The position numbers were made by a program, and so were the translations under genes. A DNA stretch of 64,000 bases, taken from NCBI RefSeq assembly GCF_007341385.1, contig NZ_VJYD01000012.1:1-64000 (forward strand). Direction: 5' to 3'. The notes below the pieces were generated by a model. It was given only the letters and a program-made list of their open reading frames with translations, was not told the origin of the DNA and searched no databases. The first letter of the stretch is position 1; every line of letters starts with the position of its first letter. This document shows, in pieces, positions 8,692-17,202 of this stretch. Source of the stretch: Flavobacterium daemonense (GTDB lineage Bacteria; Bacteroidota; Bacteroidia; Flavobacteriales; Flavobacteriaceae).

Positions 8692-9579
8692 ATGAAAAAG
8701 AAATTAATAGTTTTTGGAATTTTATTTGCCACATTGGGTTTTACGAAAATGAATGCGCAAATTAATTTAGGTGATAAAGCGATGGGAGCGTTGCAAAAAG
8801 GTGTTACTAGTTTTACCTTGACGAGTGCCGATGCTGCGGCCTTATCAAAAGAAGCCGTACGTAAATTAGACTCTACTAATGAAATTGCAGGACCAAATGA
8901 CGGCTATACTTTGAGATTAAACAGGGTTTTTGGAAAATATACTTCAGGCGAAGGATTTACACTGAATTATAAAGTTTATAAATTGAAAGAAGTAAACGCG
9001 TTTGCAACTGCAGATGGAAGTGTTCGTGTGTATTCTGGTTTGATGGATATTATGGATGACAACGAATTACTAGCAGTTATTGGTCACGAAATTGGTCACG
9101 TTGCTAATAATGACACAAGAGATGCCATGAGAGCAGCGTATCAAAAAGAAGCCTTGATTGATGGCGTATCTTCACAGTCTGCAAAAATTACTGCTGTTAC
9201 TGACAGTCAGTTGGGGAAAATTGGAAGCGCCATGGTTGACAGCAAGTTTAGCCGTAAACAAGAAGCTGAAGCCGATTTGTTTTCGTACAATTTCTTGAAG
9301 AAAAACGGATACGATGTAAATGCTGAAGAATCTGCATTTAGGATTTTGGCTAAAATGAGTGAAGGAAGTGAAGCTTCTTTCCTTGACAAAATGATGAGTT
9401 CGCACCCTGATTCTGCTAAAAGAGCTGATGATGCAAAAAAGAGAGCCGAAAAAGATGGTTTATACAAACCTTATGTACAACAGAAAATTGTAAATACTGC
9501 TCCAGTTGCAAAAGCTACAACAACTAAAAAAGCAACGACGACAACCAAGAAAACAACCACAACAGCTAAAAAGAAATAA
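8692..9579 (+). CDS. Secreted M48-family metalloprotease
   Basis: A 295-residue zinc metallopeptidase of family M48, with a cleavable signal peptide (MKKKLIVFGILFATLGFT, then NAQ) that places it in the periplasm. The zinc site HEIGH is at 132-136, and the third ligand is the Glu of the EAEAD segment (191-195). There are no membrane helices beyond the signal, unlike HtpX, so it is closer to the soluble BepA/LoiP-like members. The tail from about residue 268 is a low-complexity Thr/Lys stretch, probably disordered. It is monocistronic, ending in a terminator shared with the convergent PH-domain gene. Confidence 0.9.
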   Translation: MKKKLIVFGILFATLGFTKMNAQINLGDKAMGALQKGVTSFTLTSADAAALSKEAVRKLDSTNEIAGPNDGYTLRLNRVFGKYTSGEGFTLNYKVYKLKEVNAFATADGSVRVYSGLMDIMDDNELLAVIGHEIGHVANNDTRDAMRAAYQKEALIDGVSSQSAKITAVTDSQLGKIGSAMVDSKFSRKQEAEADLFSYNFLKKNGYDVNAEESAFRILAKMSEGSEASFLDKMMSSHPDSAKRADDAKKRAEKDGLYKPYVQQKIVNTAPVAKATTTKKATTTTKKTTTTAKKK

Positions 9580-9581
9580 AA

Positions 9582-9614
9582 AAAAGCGGCAAATTTAAAA
9601 TTGCCGCTTTTTTT
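9582..9614. terminator. Bidirectional terminator
   Basis: Stem AAAAGCGGCAA/TTGCCGCTTTT with flanking A- and T-runs lies between the convergent M48 and PH-domain genes and can serve both. Confidence 0.85.
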
Positions 9615-9624
9615 ATTTTAAAGA

Positions 9625-10005
9625 TTATCCTAAAACATGATGTGCCAATACTTTTTGAACATCATAAACATTTACAGATTTGTTGAATTGCTTTACAATA
9701 CTTGGGTTTATTTCGCTTGAAACCCAAATTTTTAATTCGGCATCCAAATCAAAAGTACCTGCAGTTTCAACGCTGAAACGAGTAATGCTTTTATAAGTGA
9801 TAGATTTATATTCTGTTTTGCTTCCAGTAATTCCTTGAACATCAACCAGAATTAATCTTTTGTTTGTGAAAATAAAAGTATCGCGAATTAATTTGAAACC
9901 CATTTCAATTTGCTCGTTGTCAGTCAAAAGTTGACCGTATTTTTTCAATAAATCATCTTGGCTAACAGTACCTGCGTTGCCTATAAGTGCAGAAAATATT
10001 CCCAT
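9625..10005 (-). CDS. Bacterial PH-domain protein
   Basis: A 126-residue protein matching the small bacterial PH-like family (YvbH/bPH type). After a short N-terminal helix comes the strand pattern typical of this fold: FIFTNKRLILVD, then YKSITYKSITRFSVE, then a segment rich in acidic and hydrophobic residues around LKIWVSSE. No signal or membrane segment is seen, so it is cytosolic or peripheral. Bacterial PH-like domains of this kind mostly lack an assigned function. It is monocistronic, convergent with the M48 gene. Confidence 0.8.
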   Translation of the reverse strand: MGIFSALIGNAGTVSQDDLLKKYGQLLTDNEQIEMGFKLIRDTFIFTNKRLILVDVQGITGSKTEYKSITYKSITRFSVETAGTFDLDAELKIWVSSEINPSIVKQFNKSVNVYDVQKVLAHHVLG

Positions 10006-10120
10006 TTTTTAGTTTTTAATTTTAATAAAATTGTTTTGGTTTTAAGGAGGCGTAAAGGTAGTTAAAATTAAAAAAGAAGCTAAGAAATGCTATTAATGAA
10101 TTTTAAATTACCGAGCATAA

Positions 10121-10148
10121 AAAAAGCAGAACCAAAGTTCTGCTTTTT
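10121..10148 (-). terminator. Intrinsic terminator after tonB
   Basis: Stem AAAAAGCAGAAC/GTTCTGCTTTTT lies just past the stop of the tonB gene. The minus-strand read ends in a T-run. Confidence 0.8.
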
Positions 10149-10168
10149 CTTTTTTTTCGATTTATATT

Positions 10169-10996
10169 TTATTCCGGTTGCGTTTTAATTGTAATCGGAA
10201 GATTATATGCTGTTCTAACAGGTTTTCCGTTTAAAATTCCTGGCGTCCATTTTATTTTTAATGATTTCAATACTCTAATGGCTTCTTTGCCCATTCCATA
10301 ACCAGGATCTTTTTGTACCATGATGTCAGTTATTGATCCGTCTCTTTCAATTACAAAAGAAACATATACTTTAAGAGTCATTTCAGTTTCCAAGTCAGGT
10401 CTTTTGAAGTTGTTTCCAACATAGCTGTAAAACTTGTCCATTCCTCCAGGAAAACTAGGCATTTTGTCTAATGCTGCAGCAATTACCGGCTCGTTAGTCG
10501 CTACCGGTTCATTGATGGTTTCGTCCCCTGCGCCTCCACTTCCTGGCAACACATTTGATATTGTTCCATCACCAGTTGTAGCATTGTCTACAGTAGCATG
10601 GTTTTCAACATTAGTTGCAATATCTGGTGTAGCTTGATCAGCAGATGTAACAACAGGATGTGCTAATTGCGCAGCAGTAATTGGTGCTGCTGCAGGTTGT
10701 TTTTGTGCAGGAGGTGCAGTTGGTTTTGGTGTTGTTGGTTTTACAAGATCGGGTACAATGCTAACCGGCGTTATTGGACAAGAAATTATTCCGGGGTCAT
10801 TATTAACTGGCGTCCTAAATTTATTAATCAGCATCGATACGCTTCCCACAGCGGTTATTAACAATAATGCCATAAATAAGGCAGTAATTGTTGTTTTAGA
10901 ATTTTCTTGGCGTAATTGATACGCTCCGTACTCTTTGTTTTTGTTTTCGAAAACAAGATCGATCCACTTGTTTTCATAGATGCTTGATTTAGACAT
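10169..10996 (-). CDS. TonB-family energy transducer
   Basis: TonB couples the inner-membrane proton motive force to outer-membrane transporters such as SusC. This 275-residue protein starts with the phylum-typical cytosolic segment (ENKWIDLVFENKNKEYGAYQ, 8-27), then one membrane helix (about 37-57) and a Pro/Ala-rich periplasmic spacer (about 85-110). A Thr/Asn/Gly-rich region follows, then a C-terminal TonB domain (about 190-275) with YVSFVIERDGSITDI and the late PVRTAYNLPITIK. No exbB/exbD is adjacent. It is separated from the upstream sigma-factor gene by about 150 bases. Confidence 0.9.
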   Translation of the reverse strand: MSKSSIYENKWIDLVFENKNKEYGAYQLRQENSKTTITALFMALLLITAVGSVSMLINKFRTPVNNDPGIISCPITPVSIVPDLVKPTTPKPTAPPAQKQPAAAPITAAQLAHPVVTSADQATPDIATNVENHATVDNATTGDGTISNVLPGSGGAGDETINEPVATNEPVIAAALDKMPSFPGGMDKFYSYVGNNFKRPDLETEMTLKVYVSFVIERDGSITDIMVQKDPGYGMGKEAIRVLKSLKIKWTPGILNGKPVRTAYNLPITIKTQPE

Positions 10997-11150
10997 GATT
11001 TTTGGATTTTAAGGTTAAGTAACTTTAAATCATACGCGATAAAATTGGGTTTTAGCAAACAACGCAGAAGTTGTTGTTTTATTATGTTAGAAAATAGGTT
11101 TTTTAAGAAAAAATATGATTATATTTTATTCTTTACCTAAAGATAATGAA

Positions 11151-11702
11151 TTATCTGTTACGTTCTATAATTTCTGCTAATAATTTTTTAGCGCGTAAAA
11201 GTTTTACTTTTACATTGCTTAAAGGCTCATCAATCTTGAGAGCAATTTCCTGATAGGTCATTTCCTGAAAATAACGCAGCTGAATAACTTCCTGATAATG
11301 GGGTTTCAGTTCTTTGATGCACAAAAGCAAGCGGGATAAATTTTGCTCTTTAATTAAAGCATCTTCAGCAGATGGAGTAGGGTCGGCAATATTATAGGCC
11401 TGTTGGTCTTCACTGTCTGTGATTTCGATAAAAAGATTAGTTTTCTTTTTTCGGAGCAAATCAATATAGACATTTTTTGCTATACTGATTAACCATGTAT
11501 TGAATTTAAATTCGGAGTTGTAAGTAGCGATTTTATCGAAAGCTTTTGAGAAGGTTTCAATGGTAATATCTTCTGCAATTGTTTCGTTTTCTGTGCGTTT
11601 CAGCATGAATCCGTAAACTTCATTCCAGTAAAAATCTAATAAAAAAGTAAAGGCGATCTGATCGCCTTTTTTTGCTTTTTCTATTTTAGAATTTATTTCC
11701 AA
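11151..11702 (-). CDS. Sigma-70 family (ECF-type) RNA polymerase sigma factor
   Basis: A 183-residue sigma factor with only regions 2 and 4, the ECF layout. Region 2 (about 10-85) includes the DITIETFSKAF segment and NTWLISIAKNVYIDLLRKKK. Region 4 (about 120-178) has the helix-turn-helix EVIQLRYFQEMTYQEIALKI. No anti-sigma gene is adjacent, so control is unclear. The start overlaps the end of the upstream glycosyltransferase gene by 10 bases, indicating translational coupling. It is not next to a SusC/SusD pair, as FecI-type ECF factors in this phylum often are. Confidence 0.9.
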   Translation of the reverse strand: MEINSKIEKAKKGDQIAFTFLLDFYWNEVYGFMLKRTENETIAEDITIETFSKAFDKIATYNSEFKFNTWLISIAKNVYIDLLRKKKTNLFIEITDSEDQQAYNIADPTPSAEDALIKEQNLSRLLLCIKELKPHYQEVIQLRYFQEMTYQEIALKIDEPLSNVKVKLLRAKKLLAEIIERNR

Positions 11703-12799
11703 TGTACCGGTTTTGAAAAGATATTAGTTATAAAGATATTAATTTGTGTTAATATAAGCACTATCTCTACAATTGGAAACCAAATTTTCAAGTCTTTTTC
11801 TTTTAATTTTCCAGCCGAAAATCCCATTACGGTCCACGCAACTGTATAACGCGTTGCTATAATTGCCAGTACAGCAATCCATTGAAATTGGAAAGCTAAT
11901 AAAAGAATAAAGGATATAAAAAAGAATAATTGGGAAGTGTAGAAAAAGCCCAATTGCATTTTGTCAAAAAATTTATAATATTCTGCCGTCGATACATGTC
12001 TTCTTTTTTGGCTGAACCATTCTTTATAAGATTCCTTTGGTTTTGAGTAAGTGAAACTTTCCGGATTATATGAAATTGCAGTATTTGATTTGTTTGCAGC
12101 TTGATTTACAAATAAATCATCATCGCCAGAACGCACTTGAATGTGGTCTATAAAACCGTTTACATTAAAAAATTCTTCTTTTTTGTAAGCTAAATTTCTG
12201 CCAACTCCCATATATGGAGCGCCAATTTTTGCCCATGAAAAATATTGAACAGCCGTTAAAATAGTTTCAAAACGAATGATTTTATTTAAAATTGAACGGT
12301 CAATTTTTTCATATCCGCCATAACCCAAAACGATAGTTTTGTTCATAGTGAATTGTGAAGTCATTGACGTGATCCAGCTTTTAGAAGTAGGATAACAGTC
12401 GGCATCGGTAAATAAAAGGTAGTCTTTTTTTGAAGCTTTGATTCCTAAAGTTAGAGCGTATTTTTTATTTCCCCAGAAAGCTTCATTGTTTTGAACTTTT
12501 ACTAAACGAATATTTGGATACTGATTTTCAAACTCTTCAAAAACTTCTAAAGTTTCGTCGCTTGAAGCATCATCAATCAAAACAATTTCAAAATCAGGAT
12601 AATCTTGTTCTGCTAAAAGCGGGATAAATTTCTTTACATTTTCTTCTTCATTTTTAGCGCAGACAATTACTGAAACGGGAAGTTTTTTTTGTGTAATCTC
12701 TTGAGGTTTAGCAAAAGCGAACTTTCCAAATACGCCTAAGTAATAAAAAAGTTGTACAACAACGATAGCAATAAAAAAGTAAAATAAAATTGTAAGCAT
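11693..12799 (-). CDS. Membrane glycosyltransferase, family 2
   Basis: A 368-residue inner-membrane GT2 enzyme. An N-terminal membrane helix (about 2-24) precedes the catalytic domain with SVIVCAKNEEENV (nucleotide-sugar binding), IDDASSD, FTDADC (metal-binding DxD), GDDDLF and QKRRH, a variant of the QxxRW acceptor motif. Two to three C-terminal membrane helices follow (about 285-355). The sugar and acceptor cannot be predicted. A TACATTTG -7 element lies about 40 bases upstream, and the gene leads a two-gene operon with the sigma factor. Confidence 0.88.
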   Translation of the reverse strand: MLTILFYFFIAIVVVQLFYYLGVFGKFAFAKPQEITQKKLPVSVIVCAKNEEENVKKFIPLLAEQDYPDFEIVLIDDASSDETLEVFEEFENQYPNIRLVKVQNNEAFWGNKKYALTLGIKASKKDYLLFTDADCYPTSKSWITSMTSQFTMNKTIVLGYGGYEKIDRSILNKIIRFETILTAVQYFSWAKIGAPYMGVGRNLAYKKEEFFNVNGFIDHIQVRSGDDDLFVNQAANKSNTAISYNPESFTYSKPKESYKEWFSQKRRHVSTAEYYKFFDKMQLGFFYTSQLFFFISFILLLAFQFQWIAVLAIIATRYTVAWTVMGFSAGKLKEKDLKIWFPIVEIVLILTQINIFITNIFSKPVHWK

Positions 12800-12838
12800 C
12801 TGATTTTAATATCTTTTAATTTCTGAATCTTGCGAGTG

Positions 12839-12846
12839 CAAATGTA
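12839..12846 (-). promoter_or_regulatory. Predicted -7 element for the GT2/sigma operon
   Basis: The minus strand reads TACATTTG, an exact TAnnTTTG match 39 bases upstream of the start codon. Confidence 0.55.
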
Positions 12847-12882
12847 CTTATGAATTCCTAATTTTCAATGTTTAAAAACGAT

Positions 12883-13497
12883 TTACTTTCGGCATTTTGA
12901 CATTTCTTTTGCAACAGCAATAGCCTGAGGGTTTTCGGTTTTTTCTAACTCCGAAATTATGTTTTTATAATTAAAATCATCACGATTTTGAGATAGTTTT
13001 TTAGTTGCTTGAATTTCATTGATTTCAATCTCAAAACCGTAGATTCCTCGGGCTTCGCGCATGGTTTTTTCAGATAAATTTTCTACTCGTACAGGGTTTT
13101 CTGAATTCGCTTCGTATTTGTCGACTAATTTTTTTAATTGCTCAACCGAAGTTTCATAATCTACAATCTTGATTTTTCCATAAACATGTACGGCTATATA
13201 ATTCCAAGTTGGCACATTTTCATGGTCGTACCAAGAAGAAGAAATATAACTGTGCGGACCCGTAAAAACTGCCAAAACTTGATCATTTTCTTTAAAACCT
13301 TCTGCTTGCGGATTCAGTTTTGAAATATGCCCTTGTAGGATTTCGTTTCCATCTGCATTGATTTCAAGTTCTATCGGAATGTGGGTTGCGCACAATTTTC
13401 CGTTGGTCTGATTGATCAGGATGCCAAAGCTGTTTTCTTTCAAAAAAGCTCTGATTTCCTCCTGATTTTCGTTTCTATATAAATCTGGTGTGTACAT
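12883..13497 (-). CDS. FMN-binding PaiB-family protein
   Basis: A 204-residue member of the PaiB family (FMN-binding split-barrel), annotated in Bacillus as a negative transcriptional regulator, though many members are probably flavin- or haem-binding proteins with no shown DNA binding. Family segments are visible: MYTPDLYRNEN at the start, ATHIPIELE, GHISKLNPQ, FTGPHSYISSSWY and the central VPTWNYIAVHVYGK. The length is typical. It starts seven bases after the stop of the membrane-protein gene (13505-14014), so the two are probably co-transcribed. Confidence 0.88.
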   Translation of the reverse strand: MYTPDLYRNENQEEIRAFLKENSFGILINQTNGKLCATHIPIELEINADGNEILQGHISKLNPQAEGFKENDQVLAVFTGPHSYISSSWYDHENVPTWNYIAVHVYGKIKIVDYETSVEQLKKLVDKYEANSENPVRVENLSEKTMREARGIYGFEIEINEIQATKKLSQNRDDFNYKNIISELEKTENPQAIAVAKEMSKCRK

Positions 13498-13504
13498 TGA
13501 TGAA

Positions 13505-14014
13505 TTAGCTTGGGATTGCGGTTTTTCTAAAAGTAAATAAATCCGGATTAACGCTTACATATAAAATGGTTAATCCTATAATAGTAAAAATGATTCCTTC
13601 AAATAAGCATTGTACTGCAAAATCATCAGAAAATGCTGTTCTCACAGGGCGAAAAAATTGTGATGCAATTTCTCTCCTGAAAAATTTAAATCTTAAAAGT
13701 ATGTATAGCAATACAGCAATAAAAATACTGTTTAACGGCGAAAGTTTGCTTTTCCAATTCAAATAAACTACGATGAAAATACCCATTACCAATCCAAAGA
13801 AAATCCAGATATAGACGCTTGGCCAAAAACTTAAAACTTCTTCTTTATTTGGAAATAATCGATTCCATTGTGATGATTTTTGATCTTCAAAATGATTTTT
13901 TGCACAAATAATTTTTTCGGCAACAGTATAAAACCTAAGCTGCAGAATTCCATTAATCAAAAAAATCATTCCGAAGAATTGCAATAAAAGAACTCTGATG
14001 TTTAGTTTTTTCAT
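13505..14014 (-). CDS. Hypothetical four-helix membrane protein
   Basis: A 169-residue protein that I do not recognise. Four hydrophobic segments are visible: about 8-27, 66-87, 93-107 and 135-155. A polar loop of about 40 residues between the first two contains the only cysteine near the first helix. The N-terminus is positively charged (MKKLNIR), favouring a cytosolic start. It lies between murB and the PaiB-family gene on the same strand, 42 bases after the preceding reading frame's end region, with no clear functional link to either. Confidence 0.7.
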   Translation of the reverse strand: MKKLNIRVLLLQFFGMIFLINGILQLRFYTVAEKIICAKNHFEDQKSSQWNRLFPNKEEVLSFWPSVYIWIFFGLVMGIFIVVYLNWKSKLSPLNSIFIAVLLYILLRFKFFRREIASQFFRPVRTAFSDDFAVQCLFEGIIFTIIGLTILYVSVNPDLFTFRKTAIPS

Positions 14015-14056
14015 CCAAAAAAAAAATAATTAATGGAAATTAGTGAATTTTTTGTT

Positions 14057-15070
14057 TCAAATCACATTGACTTCGGCTTCAATTTGAATTCCGAATTTTT
14101 CTAAAACAGTTTTTTGAACCTCTTTTGAAACGGCTAAAATTTCCTGACCGGTTGCTTTTCCATAATTTACTAAAACCAAAGCTTGATTTTTATGAACTCC
14201 AGCGTCGCCAAAACGTTTTCCTTTAAATCCAGCTTGCTCAATCAGCCATCCTGCGGGAACTTTTACTGCGGTTTCTGAAACTTCGTAAAATTTCATTTCT
14301 GGGAATTTTTGATGGATTTTTTCAAAATCAGATTTCAATAAAATCGGATTTTTAAAGAAACTTCCACTGTTTCCTAATTCTTTTGGATCTGGCAATTTGC
14401 TTTGTCTGATTGCAATTACAGCATTGCTGACATCTTTTAATGTTGGTTCAGAAATGTTGTTTTTAGCCAATTCAGCCAAAATATCGCCGTATGAAGTATT
14501 GATTTTGTGATTGCGTTTGGTCAATTTATAAATCACAGAAGTTATAATAAATTGATCTTTAACTTCATTTTTAAAAATACTTTCGCGGTAGCCAAAATTG
14601 CATTCGGCATTTGTGAAAGTTTTCATTTCCTGAGTTGTAATATTCATTGCTTCGCAGGAAACAAAAGTGTCTTTGATTTCAGTTCCGTATGCCCCAATGT
14701 TCTGAACTGGTGTTGTTCCAACATTTCCCGGAATCAACGACATGTTTTCTAATCCGCCGAAATTATTTTCAATTGTCCAAAGAACAAAATCGTGCCACGT
14801 TTCGCCAGCCTGACTTTCAACCCAGACAAAATCATCATCTTCTTTGATTATTTCTTTGCCTTTTAAATCAATATGAATAACCAGAGCATCAATGTCTTGG
14901 GTTAAAAGCATATTGCTTCCGCCACCAAGAATGAATTTTTTCTCGTTTTTGTTTTCTTCTAAGATAGTTTTTAATTCGGCAACAGAATGTACTGCAACAA
15001 ATTGTTTGGCTTTGGCTTCAATGCCAAAAGTATTGTAGTTTTTTAAAGAAAAATTGGATTGGATTTCCAT
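14057..15070 (-). CDS. murB: UDP-N-acetylenolpyruvoylglucosamine reductase
   Basis: MurB is the FAD- and NADPH-dependent enzyme that makes UDP-MurNAc for peptidoglycan. The 337-residue protein shows the FAD-binding GGGSNML (49-55), IPGNVGTTPVQNIGAYG in the middle, the active-site NSGSFFKNP with the proton-donor serine, and the C-terminal EAEVN with the catalytic Glu. The form with the extended C-terminal region and GYRESIFK corresponds to type I (E. coli-like) MurB. The opposite-strand frame that begins at 15054 overlaps it, but the real start of that neighbour is later (15252). Confidence 0.95.
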   Translation of the reverse strand: MEIQSNFSLKNYNTFGIEAKAKQFVAVHSVAELKTILEENKNEKKFILGGGSNMLLTQDIDALVIHIDLKGKEIIKEDDDFVWVESQAGETWHDFVLWTIENNFGGLENMSLIPGNVGTTPVQNIGAYGTEIKDTFVSCEAMNITTQEMKTFTNAECNFGYRESIFKNEVKDQFIITSVIYKLTKRNHKINTSYGDILAELAKNNISEPTLKDVSNAVIAIRQSKLPDPKELGNSGSFFKNPILLKSDFEKIHQKFPEMKFYEVSETAVKVPAGWLIEQAGFKGKRFGDAGVHKNQALVLVNYGKATGQEILAVSKEVQKTVLEKFGIQIEAEVNVI

Positions 15071-15222
15071 ATATAAAAGGCTTTTTAATCTGAGTTCAAA
15101 AGTAAGGATTATAATTTTTGGTTTAACCGCAAAGACGCAAAGTTTTGTGCAAAGTTCGCTAAGATTTTTATTAAAATATAGAATTTTACTTACGATTAGT
15201 TCAATTGGGTTTTGGTTTTTTG

Positions 15223-15230
15223 TATGTTTG
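15223..15230 (+). promoter_or_regulatory. Predicted -7 element for the secreted hypothetical gene
   Basis: TATGTTTG matches TAnnTTTG. It lies 22 bases before the ATG at 15252 and inside the longer open frame starting at 15054. This supports 15252 as the real start. Confidence 0.5.
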
Positions 15231-15251
15231 ATTAATTATAAAGACATAATT

Positions 15252-15977
15252 ATGTTAAAATCTATTCTGAGCTTCAAGATTATTATTTTCTTGTTATTCA
15301 ATATGTTTCTACCGTTTGTTTCTTATGGTCAAATAAATATGGTAGGAATTTGGGAAACCAAAGAAATAATTGGTCTTAGTAATGTTGCTGAGTATTCTTT
15401 AAAAGAACAGAAAAGCCTAGCCTTCGGCCATTATTTAGCACTTAAAAATGACGACACTTTTTCTAGTTATACTTTGGAAGAATGTTTGAGTGGTTGTTCT
15501 TTGTCTACTTCTGGTACTTATAAAATAATTGACGATTATCATATCAGTATGAATGTTCAAAAAGTTAGTCGTAGCGGACTTACTTGCGGAATGATGAAAG
15601 TTGATGAGTCACAGATTATTAAGGATTTAGGGATTTTTTACATCTATAAGGAAGGAGGTTTGATTCGGCTAATTCCAAGTAATGGTATTTTGCAGGATGA
15701 TAAAGATAAAATGCTTTATACTCAACTGCTTGATTCTTTTGATAGAGAATGGAAAAAGTATAATTATGTATGGACAGATACTAGTGGAAATTTGCCAGAA
15801 GAAATTGTGAAAGATTGTGAGAGCAAAAATAAGTTGATCGATTTATCTGCTTATAAAATTGTTTTTTCCAAAACCGAAGGCTATGGAAGTATCTTTCTTC
15901 TTAGGCAGAATGAAGATTTTCATTATGTCCTTTATGATGCTTTTAAGAAAAAGGTTTCTTTGGCTTATCCAAAATAA
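15252..15977 (+). CDS. Hypothetical secreted protein
   Basis: I do not recognise this 241-residue protein. Starting at ATG 15252 it begins with a clear signal peptide (MLKSILSFKIIIFLLFNMF, then cleavage near SYGQ). The longer frame from 15054 would add 66 residues encoded by repeat sequence and hide the signal. The first part (about 25-105), with VGIWETKEI and SSGTYKI-like strands, resembles a lipocalin-like beta-barrel that measures out against a wild-type length of about 100, but this is a weak impression. Four cysteines (two in CLSGCS, one in TCGMM, one in DCESK) could form disulfides. It sits between two repeat elements, divergent from murB, and has its own promoter. Confidence 0.65.
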   Translation: MLKSILSFKIIIFLLFNMFLPFVSYGQINMVGIWETKEIIGLSNVAEYSLKEQKSLAFGHYLALKNDDTFSSYTLEECLSGCSLSTSGTYKIIDDYHISMNVQKVSRSGLTCGMMKVDESQIIKDLGIFYIYKEGGLIRLIPSNGILQDDKDKMLYTQLLDSFDREWKKYNYVWTDTSGNLPEEIVKDCESKNKLIDLSAYKIVFSKTEGYGSIFLLRQNEDFHYVLYDAFKKKVSLAYPK

Positions 15978-15986
15978 GGTTTTTCT

Positions 15987-16064
15987 AACCGCAAGATCGC
16001 AAAGTTTTACGCAATGAACGCAAAGCTTAGCGAACTTAGCGCTAAACCTTGCGTCTTTGCGGTT
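15987..16064. repeat. Palindromic repeat, AACCGCAAAG family
   Basis: An imperfect palindrome opening with AACCGCAAGATCGCAAAG and closing with CTTGCGTCTTTGCGGTT, between convergent genes. Other partial copies of the word AACCGCAAAG lie near 15125, 49950 and 51830 (reverse complement). It may also act as a transcription terminator. Confidence 0.75.
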
Positions 16065-16073
16065 AAATTACTT

Positions 16074-17114
16074 TTAAGTATCAAGAAGGCTATGATATTT
16101 TTCCGAAATAACCTTCATATTAATATTATAATTAGCATTTTCTTCAATAAATTTTCTATTTCGAATAATAGCTTCATTTCTAGATTCAGAATTTTCAAAA
16201 GACCACATCAATTCTTCGGCTAGCATTTCGATATTGTCAATTTCAATTAATTGTCCGTTTTCACGATGTTTTATCCAGCTTTGATTTCCCGGAATATCTG
16301 AAACTATAGGATAACAATTGCAAGCCATCGCTTCAAATAAAGATGCCGAAACGCCTTCGGTAATTGGCATGCTGATGTAAATATTAGATTGTTGTAATAA
16401 TTTAGGAAGTTCTGTATTTGGGATTCTTCCGGTGAAAATTACTTTATTTTCGATTTGTAATTCTTTCGCTAAATCTTTTAAAAATTGCAAGCGAGTTCCA
16501 CCTCCAACGATCGTCAATGAAAAATCAATCCCTTTGTGATTTAAAATTCCAAAGGCTCTCAATATAGAATCATGACGATATTCCGGCTGAAGCGAGCGCG
16601 TTACAATCGCTTCAATTTTAGTTAAATTGTTTGTCGATGGAGTAAAAAGTGTCAAATCAATTCCTTTAGGAAGAACCAGAACTTTGTTCATATCAACGCC
16701 AATTTCTTTCATGTGGACAGTCATTACAGGTCCCCAAGCATGAATTAAATGCGCTTTTTTGAAGGCATATTTCTGAATGAATTTCTTAAACGGATATAAA
16801 ACAGAAGTTTCTGGCCATAAATCGGTGCGGCCTTGCTGCGCGATTGCGATGGTTTTTGAGCCTGATAATGCAGCAAGAAATCCGTAACTAGTCGTTCTTT
16901 CGGCAATAACCATATCTGGTTTTTCTTTCTGAATTATTTTTCGAATAGAAATAGGAGCGAAGAAATATTCTAAAATACGTTTGAATCTTTTATTATTTGA
17001 GGTTTGAAGTTCCCAAGTGATAATGTCAAAATCGCCAAATTCTTTTAGACCTTTCATCCAAGTTATAGCGTCGGCGCGATAGGATTCTCCAAGAAAAAGT
17101 ATTTTTCTTTTCAT
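16074..17114 (-). CDS. Glycosyltransferase, group 1 (GT4-like)
   Basis: A 346-residue GT-B glycosyltransferase. The N-terminal half begins with KILFLGESYRADAITW and has no membrane helix. The C-terminal half carries the nucleotide-sugar site: VTRSLQPEYRHDSILRA, then LTIVGGGTRLQFLKDLAKEL, VIFTGRIPN, and the donor motif ITEGVSASLFEAMACNCYP with a Glu pair typical of GT4. The acceptor is unknown, most likely surface polysaccharide or lipopolysaccharide. It is a lone gene between repeats, not in a polysaccharide cluster. Confidence 0.88.
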   Translation of the reverse strand: MKRKILFLGESYRADAITWMKGLKEFGDFDIITWELQTSNNKRFKRILEYFFAPISIRKIIQKEKPDMVIAERTTSYGFLAALSGSKTIAIAQQGRTDLWPETSVLYPFKKFIQKYAFKKAHLIHAWGPVMTVHMKEIGVDMNKVLVLPKGIDLTLFTPSTNNLTKIEAIVTRSLQPEYRHDSILRAFGILNHKGIDFSLTIVGGGTRLQFLKDLAKELQIENKVIFTGRIPNTELPKLLQQSNIYISMPITEGVSASLFEAMACNCYPIVSDIPGNQSWIKHRENGQLIEIDNIEMLAEELMWSFENSESRNEAIIRNRKFIEENANYNINMKVISEKYHSLLDT

Positions 17115-17133
17115 TAATTAAATGAGTTTTGTC

Positions 17134-17191
17134 GCCACGAATTTTACAAATTTCCACTAATTAATTCGTGCTAATTCGTGAAATTCGTGGC
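17134..17191. repeat. Intergenic palindromic repeat, CCACGAATT family
   Basis: GCCACGAATTTTACAAATTT on the left and AAATTCGTGGC on the right form an imperfect hairpin between the GT4 and DUF2461 genes. Its right half (CACTAATTAATTCGTGC, TAATTCGTGAAATTCGTGG) is identical to the copy at 1069. Confidence 0.8.
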
Positions 17192-17202
17192 AAATAAAAA
17201 TA

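Noticed and set aside
15054..15251. N-terminal extension of the secreted hypothetical protein
   Set aside because: It overlaps murB and a repeat, and the -7 box at 15223-15230 and the signal peptide at 15252 favour the shorter start.
16014..16223. A plus-strand ORF at the convergent end of the GT4 gene
   Set aside because: Its first half is the AACCGCAAAG palindrome and the rest is antisense to the GT4 gene.
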